Assembly (NCBI GenBank): GCA_025774245.1
Contig: JALGWI010000001.1
Span: forward strand, 103,921 to 167,920
DNA: 64,000 nt
DNA from: a bacterium
GTDB lineage: Bacteria > Joyebacterota > Joyebacteria > Joyebacterales > Joyebacteraceae
Reading direction: 5' to 3'
This document shows, in pieces, positions 59,943-64,000 of this stretch. Position 1 is the stretch's first letter. Each line of letters starts with the position of its first letter. A model generated the notes under the pieces. The model was not told the DNA's origin. It worked only from the letters and a program-made list of their open reading frames with translations, and did no database searches. The translations under genes were made by a program, and so were the position numbers.

Positions 59943-60893
59943 ATGCCATCGCGTTTCCCGCAGGTAGACCTCAGTCGAGTGCGGACGGTGTCGATCGAGG
60001 ACCGGGGTGGAAGGGTCCGCATCGGGGATCTCGTCGCTCCCTACGATCCGGGTCCTGAGCTCGACGACTTCCTCGCGGTCGTGCCGGACATCCTCGCCGG
60101 CGTGAGCTTCAGGAGGGCGGTCGCGGCGGTCGCGACCGCGGCCCGCGAAGGGAAGACCGTCCTGGTCATGTACGGCGGACACCTGGTGAAGTGCGGCCTG
60201 TCGAGACTGCTGATCGACCTGATGGAGAGGCGCGTCGTGACAGCGCTCGCGACGAACGGCGCGGGAGCGATCCACGACTTCGAGCTCGCGCAGTGGGGTG
60301 CGACATCAGAGGACGTCGCGTCGGGTCTCGTCGACGGGACCTTCGGGATGTGTCGCGAGACCGCCGACCTCATGAACGCGGCCGCCGTCGCCGGACGCGA
60401 GAGCGGCCAGGGACTCGGGGAGGCGCTCGGCGTCCGTCTTGCGGAGGTCGACGCGCCGCATCTCGACGCGAGCGTCGTCGGACGCGCGATCGCCCTGGGT
60501 GTTCCGCACACGGTCCACGTGGCTCTGGGAACCGACATCATACATCAGCACCCGTCGGCGGACGGCGCGTCGCTCGGCGAGACCAGCATGACCGACTTCC
60601 GGATCCTCGCGGAGGTCGTGGGCGACCTCGAGGGCGGCGTGGTTCTGAACATCGGCTCGGCTGTCGTGCTGCCGGAGGTGTTCCTGAAGGCGCTCACCGT
60701 TGCCAGGAACCTCGGTCGGAAGGCGAGCGGATTCACCGCGATCGGCATGGACATGGAGGAGCCCTACCGGGCGATGACGAACGTGGTCGGGCGGCCGACG
60801 GCGCAATCTGGCATGGGCATTGCACTTAGGGGGAGGCACGAGCTGCTCTTCCCGCTGGTCTGGGCGGGCATCAGGAGAGCCCTCGAAGCCTAA
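59943..60893 (+). CDS. Deoxyhypusine-synthase-like (DHS-fold) protein
   Basis: VLVMYGGHLVKCGLSRLLIDLM, ALATNGAGAIHDFELAQWGATSEDVASGLVDGTFGM; ADGASLGETSMTDFRILAEVV. Confidence 0.65.
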   Translation: MPSRFPQVDLSRVRTVSIEDRGGRVRIGDLVAPYDPGPELDDFLAVVPDILAGVSFRRAVAAVATAAREGKTVLVMYGGHLVKCGLSRLLIDLMERRVVTALATNGAGAIHDFELAQWGATSEDVASGLVDGTFGMCRETADLMNAAAVAGRESGQGLGEALGVRLAEVDAPHLDASVVGRAIALGVPHTVHVALGTDIIHQHPSADGASLGETSMTDFRILAEVVGDLEGGVVLNIGSAVVLPEVFLKALTVARNLGRKASGFTAIGMDMEEPYRAMTNVVGRPTAQSGMGIALRGRHELLFPLVWAGIRRALEA

Positions 60894-60912
60894 GGGATAC
60901 CCGCAACGATGG

Positions 60913-60941
60913 TTGACAGGAAACAAAGCTTGTGATACAAT
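60913..60941 (+). promoter_or_regulatory. Strong sigma70-like promoter
   Basis: TTGACA - exactly 17 nt - TACAAT in a locally AT-rich stretch. Confidence 0.85.
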
Positions 60942-60947
60942 AGAATC

Positions 60948-61175
60948 AACCCTGTGAGAGTGACCGACAACGAGCACCGCATCGAAAGGACTCGCATAGC
61001 CCCACTGCTAAGGGTTTGCTTCGAATCCTGAAAGTGCCTTGACATCGCGTGTGCTGACGCATCCGGCTCTGCCCGGTGTGCTCAGTGCTTGCTGTGAATC
61101 GGGCGCGCCCTTGGCAGAGCAGAGCCTTGTTTGATGGAGCCGGGCGCGGCCTGAGGCCGACGCCCGGCTTCTTTG
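60948..61175 (+). ncRNA. Candidate structured leader RNA / attenuator or sRNA
   Basis: Downstream of the promoter: hairpin 60987-61029 (AGGACTCG/CGAATCCT), hairpin 61066-61120 (GCTCTGCC/GGCAGAGC), then terminator-like hairpin 61138-61169; no conserved ORF. Confidence 0.5.
61138..61175 (+). terminator. Terminator-like hairpin in leader of sugar transferase
   Basis: agccgggcg-cggcc-tga-ggccg-(a)-cgcccggct followed by tcttt; about 14 bp stem. Confidence 0.65.
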
Positions 61176-61213
61176 CTTCGGAGGCGTCGGGGCAGAGCGG
61201 AGGCATCGGGGCC

Positions 61214-61906
61214 TTGTACTTCGTCGACGAAAGATTCGGTTACGGGACGATCGAGGAGCTTGCCCAGGCGGCTTCTGAGCGGGAGGGCATCCTGCGAGGC
61301 ACGTTCTATCGTCGGTTCGTCAAGCGCCCGCTCGACATCGTTGCGTGTTCGATCGGACTCCTTCTTCTCTCCCCGGTGTTCTTCATCATTTCCCTCGCCA
61401 TCAAGCTGGACTCGCGCGGTCCCGTCTTCTTCCGGCAGCTCCGAGTCGGAAAGGACGGCCACGAGTTCTGGTTCTACAAGTTCAGATCGATGGTCGTGAA
61501 CGCGGAGGAGATGAAGGACAAGCTGATGCACCTCAACGAGCTCGAGGGCCCGGTCTTCAAGATCAGCGAGGACCCGCGCATCACGAGGGTCGGTCGCTTC
61601 CTGAGAAGGACCTCGCTCGACGAGCTGCCGCAGCTCATCAACGTGCTCCGCGGAGAGATGAGCCTCGTCGGACCGCGCCCGCCGCTGCCCGGTGAGGTCA
61701 AGAACTACGAGTCGTGGCAGCGCGAACGGCTCGCGGTCTGTCCCGGTCTGACGTGCCTGTGGCAGGTGAGCGGGAGAAACCACATCGGCTTCACCGAGTG
61801 GGTCAGACTCGACATAGAGTACATCCGCCGGCAGTCTTTGGGGCTGGACGTGAAGATCCTGGCCCGCACGCTGCCCGCGGTGATCTCCCGGAAGGGGGCC
61901 TACTAG
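61214..61906 (+). CDS. Initiating sugar (polyprenyl-phosphate glycosyl-1-phosphate) transferase, WcaJ/PglC-like
   Basis: RFVKRPLDIVACSIGLLLLSPVFFIISLAIKLDSRGPVFFRQLRVGKDGHEFWFYKFRSMV, RFLRRTSLDELPQLINVLRGEMSLVGPRPPLPGEV. Start uncertain (TTG 61214 preferred over 61076). Confidence 0.88.
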   Translation: MYFVDERFGYGTIEELAQAASEREGILRGTFYRRFVKRPLDIVACSIGLLLLSPVFFIISLAIKLDSRGPVFFRQLRVGKDGHEFWFYKFRSMVVNAEEMKDKLMHLNELEGPVFKISEDPRITRVGRFLRRTSLDELPQLINVLRGEMSLVGPRPPLPGEVKNYESWQRERLAVCPGLTCLWQVSGRNHIGFTEWVRLDIEYIRRQSLGLDVKILARTLPAVISRKGAY

Positions 61907-61963
61907 ACCTACTGCTCTTGAGGGCCGCGGCTGCGGCTCGAGCGCAGATTCAGACCCTGGCAG

Positions 61964-62019
61964 ATCCGGCAGCGGGTGCGCAGTTCCGAACCCTCACTCA
62001 CACCGCAGCGCTGCCGGAT
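61964..62019 (+). terminator. Candidate terminator hairpin after sugar transferase
   Basis: 11-bp inverted repeat atccggcagcg...cgctgccggat, extended inward by ggtg/cacc, then ttctctt. Confidence 0.45.
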
Positions 62020-62047
62020 TCTCTTATGTTGGGGGCGGCCCTTTCGT

Positions 62048-62076
62048 TTGACAGCAGGGTGGGCTTTCACTACGCT
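62048..62076 (+). promoter_or_regulatory. Sigma70-like promoter for membrane glycosyltransferase
   Basis: TTGACA - 17 nt - TACGCT. Confidence 0.55.
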
Positions 62077-62153
62077 TGCGCGGCAAGAGGCGTGGTTCCG
62101 GCAAGCTCCCCGGTACCGGGAGGTCGGGTCAGACTCGCAGGGTGGGTCCCGAA

Positions 62154-63722
62154 GTGTCCAGAGACGAACGTGATGCGCTCCCGTCGGCGCGAACGGCGGG
62201 CGTGAGCGATCGGCAGGCGCAGTGGTTCCTCATCGCGATCGTCGTGCTGGGCGCCGTGCTCAGGTTCTACAGGCTCGGCTTCCAGAGCCTCTGGATCGAC
62301 GAGGTTCTGACGATCCACGCCGCCGGCTTCGGGGAGAGGCTCTCGTTCCCCGAGGTCTTCTGGAACATCCAGGGCCCCCTCCACTCGACCCTCGTGCACG
62401 CCATCGGAAGCCTGACGACATCGGAGTTCGCGCTTCGCCTCCCGTCCGCGATCCTCGGGACGGCGACGATCCCGGTGGTCTACCTCCTGGGCCGCGATCT
62501 CGCGGACAGGCGGACCGGCCTCGTCGCGGCCCTCCTCGTGGCCGTCTCGCCCTTCGCCGTCTGGTACTCGCAGGAGCTCAGGAACTACTCGTTCCTCATG
62601 TTCTTCTCCGCGCTCTCGACGCTCCTGGTCTTTCGACTGGTCGAGCGGAAGGGCACCGGGTGGATCCTCTACGTCGCCGCCGTCGTGCTCGGCGTCCTCT
62701 CGAACTTCGCGGCCGGGTTCCTCGCGATCGCGCATCACCTGTTCGCGGCGGGACGCGTCCTCCGGGACAGGAGGCTCGCCGCACGTTGGGCCCTGGCGTG
62801 GGTGGCGGTCCTGGTCCTCCTCATTCCGGCGATCATGGGCCTCGTGCGGTGGACCAGCATCGACAACGTCGGTGAGCGCGTGGTGCTCCCCGCCGCGGCG
62901 GAGGAACAGGAGCTCCTGCGCGGCGAGACGACGTTCACGCCTGCCGCCGTCCCGTACGCGTTCTTCGCGCTCTCGTACGGCAGCACGTTCGGTCCCAGCC
63001 TGAGGGAGCTTCACGTCGCCTCGCCGGCCCGCGCGTTTCGGAAGCACGCGCCGCTCGTGGCGCCGGCGGCGCTCGCCTACGCGGTCGCCTGTCTCCTGGG
63101 GCTCTGGCGCTTCCGGCGCTCGCGGCGGGAGCTCGTTCTGATCCTGTCCGTCCTCGTGGTGCCGGTCGCCGGAGCGTCGCTCCTGGCGCTCGCGAACATC
63201 AAGCCGTTCAACCCCCGCTACGTTTCGGTCTCGCTGCCGGTCCTCCTCGTGGTCGCGGGCGCGGGCATCGGGTCCCTGAGGCGGGTCCCCGCGGCCTTGC
63301 TTTGCGGGCTCATCGCTGTATTCTGTATGGTGTCGCTCGGGAACTACTACTTCCGTGGCGACTACCGCAGGGAGGACGTGCGGGGTGTGGTGCGGTACCT
63401 CGAAGCACGCGAGCGTCCCGGCGACATGATCCTCGCTCCGGTCGTAGGTGACGTGCTCGAGTTCTACTTCGGCGGCGCCGCCGATCGCTTCATCATCTAC
63501 CCGGGCCAGGCCGGATCGGACGCGGAGGTTGCCTCGCGCATCGAGGCGGCCGTGCCCGGGCACGACCGGCTGTGGTTCGTCGACTCCCGGCTCTGGCACG
63601 CCGACCCGGAGCGCCGCGTCCCGGCGTACCTCGAGGGCCGGTACCGTCGGGCGGCGGAGGAGACCTTCGACGGCGTGAGGGTGGTTCTCTACGAGCTCGC
63701 TCCCGCCGTGCCGGCCGAGTAG
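62154..63722 (+). CDS. Polytopic membrane glycosyltransferase (GT39/ArnT-like)
   Basis: GAVLRFYRLGFQSLWIDEVLTIHAAGF, QGPLHSTLVHAIGSL, RLPSAILGTATIPVVYLLGRDLADRRTGLVAALLVAVSPFAVWYSQELRNYSFLMF. Alternate GTG start at 62202. Confidence 0.85.
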   Translation: MSRDERDALPSARTAGVSDRQAQWFLIAIVVLGAVLRFYRLGFQSLWIDEVLTIHAAGFGERLSFPEVFWNIQGPLHSTLVHAIGSLTTSEFALRLPSAILGTATIPVVYLLGRDLADRRTGLVAALLVAVSPFAVWYSQELRNYSFLMFFSALSTLLVFRLVERKGTGWILYVAAVVLGVLSNFAAGFLAIAHHLFAAGRVLRDRRLAARWALAWVAVLVLLIPAIMGLVRWTSIDNVGERVVLPAAAEEQELLRGETTFTPAAVPYAFFALSYGSTFGPSLRELHVASPARAFRKHAPLVAPAALAYAVACLLGLWRFRRSRRELVLILSVLVVPVAGASLLALANIKPFNPRYVSVSLPVLLVVAGAGIGSLRRVPAALLCGLIAVFCMVSLGNYYFRGDYRREDVRGVVRYLEARERPGDMILAPVVGDVLEFYFGGAADRFIIYPGQAGSDAEVASRIEAAVPGHDRLWFVDSRLWHADPERRVPAYLEGRYRRAAEETFDGVRVVLYELAPAVPAE

Positions 63723-63930
63723 GACCGGGCGATCCGCCACCCGTGTCGGCCGGGCGTGCCACGGGACCACAACGTGCCCGGTGTGGCAAGAGCGAGTGAC
63801 GGCGGCAACACCTGTCCGTTCGCGACCCGAGCGGGGGAGACGGCCGGAATCGAGGCTTGCCGGGCGCTCCTTGCCAGGGGAAGGGACGGAGCGTCGGGGA
63901 GCGGTCGGGCGCCCCGGGATGCCGTAACCG

Positions 63931-63946
63931 TGGCACGAGTTATGCT
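63931..63946 (+). promoter_or_regulatory. Candidate sigma54 (RpoN) -24/-12 promoter
   Basis: TGGCACGAGTTATGCT: -24 GG and -12 GC separated by 10 nt, matching TGGCACG-N4-TTGC with one T-to-A change. Confidence 0.6.
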
Positions 63947-64000
63947 TTAAACCCCGACGGAGGCGCGCCTCATGGGTGCGGGCTGCGCCGCAGTGTGCGA

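Noticed and set aside
60975-61020. Possible c-di-GMP (GEMM-type) riboswitch: CGAAAGGACTCGCATAGCCCC...CTAAGGG
   Set aside because: Superficial resemblance only. The expected core (GCAAAC...GGGACGCAAAGCC) is not present. Kept as an unassigned structured leader.
61018-61030. TTCGAATCC resembling a tRNA T-loop
   Set aside because: No matching acceptor, D or anticodon arms; the segment pairs instead with AGGACTCG at 60987.
61039-61068. Second TTGACA in the leader
   Set aside because: No acceptable -10 element at 16-18 nt downstream.
1-64000. CRISPR arrays, transposases, integrases, rRNA or tRNA genes
   Set aside because: None recognised on reading; no regularly spaced repeats, IS-like terminal repeats or transposase motifs were seen. 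Not an exhaustive computational search.

Overview
This is a high-GC bacterial window, densely coding and mostly on the + strand. It carries a diderm (LPS-bearing) envelope-biogenesis region. In order it contains: a 5'-truncated amidohydrolase; aspartate kinase (-); dihydrolipoyl dehydrogenase; two PorV/PorQ-like outer-membrane proteins around a FlgD-Ig-repeat secreted protein; BamD-like lipoprotein, NadD, PolA, CoaE, PrfB (with a CUU-UGA frameshift), LysS, LolC/E-like permease, LolD, McsA, McsB, ClpC, TamB-like, BamA, OmpH/Skp, LpxD, an LpxC-FabZ fusion, LpxA, a Gfo/Idh oxidoreductase, LpxB, a DUF374-like acyltransferase, WaaA, LpxK, NadA and NadB; a Memo-AMMECR1 fusion plus a radical SAM enzyme (AmmeMemoRadiSam); a beta-helix secreted protein; a membrane spermidine-synthase-like protein (-); an MsbA-like ABC exporter inside a glycosyltransferase cluster with four GT9 genes, an O-antigen-ligase-like protein and GmhB; a DUF3108-like protein; a deoxyhypusine-synthase-like protein; a structured non-coding leader; an initiating sugar transferase; and a GT39-like membrane glycosyltransferase. 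The most interesting observations are: (i) an AmmeMemoRadiSam triad whose parts carry a lipobox and an N-terminal membrane anchor, suggesting an envelope location; (ii) a McsA-McsB-ClpC arginine-phosphorylation/proteolysis module, with conserved key motifs, inside an LPS/OMP gene run; (iii) a promoter-hairpin-hairpin-terminator leader RNA before the sugar transferase; (iv) a DHS-fold protein that appears to lack the catalytic lysine. Gene content suggests an FCB-group-like diderm lineage, but that is inference only. No CRISPR array, tRNA, rRNA or mobile element was recognised.
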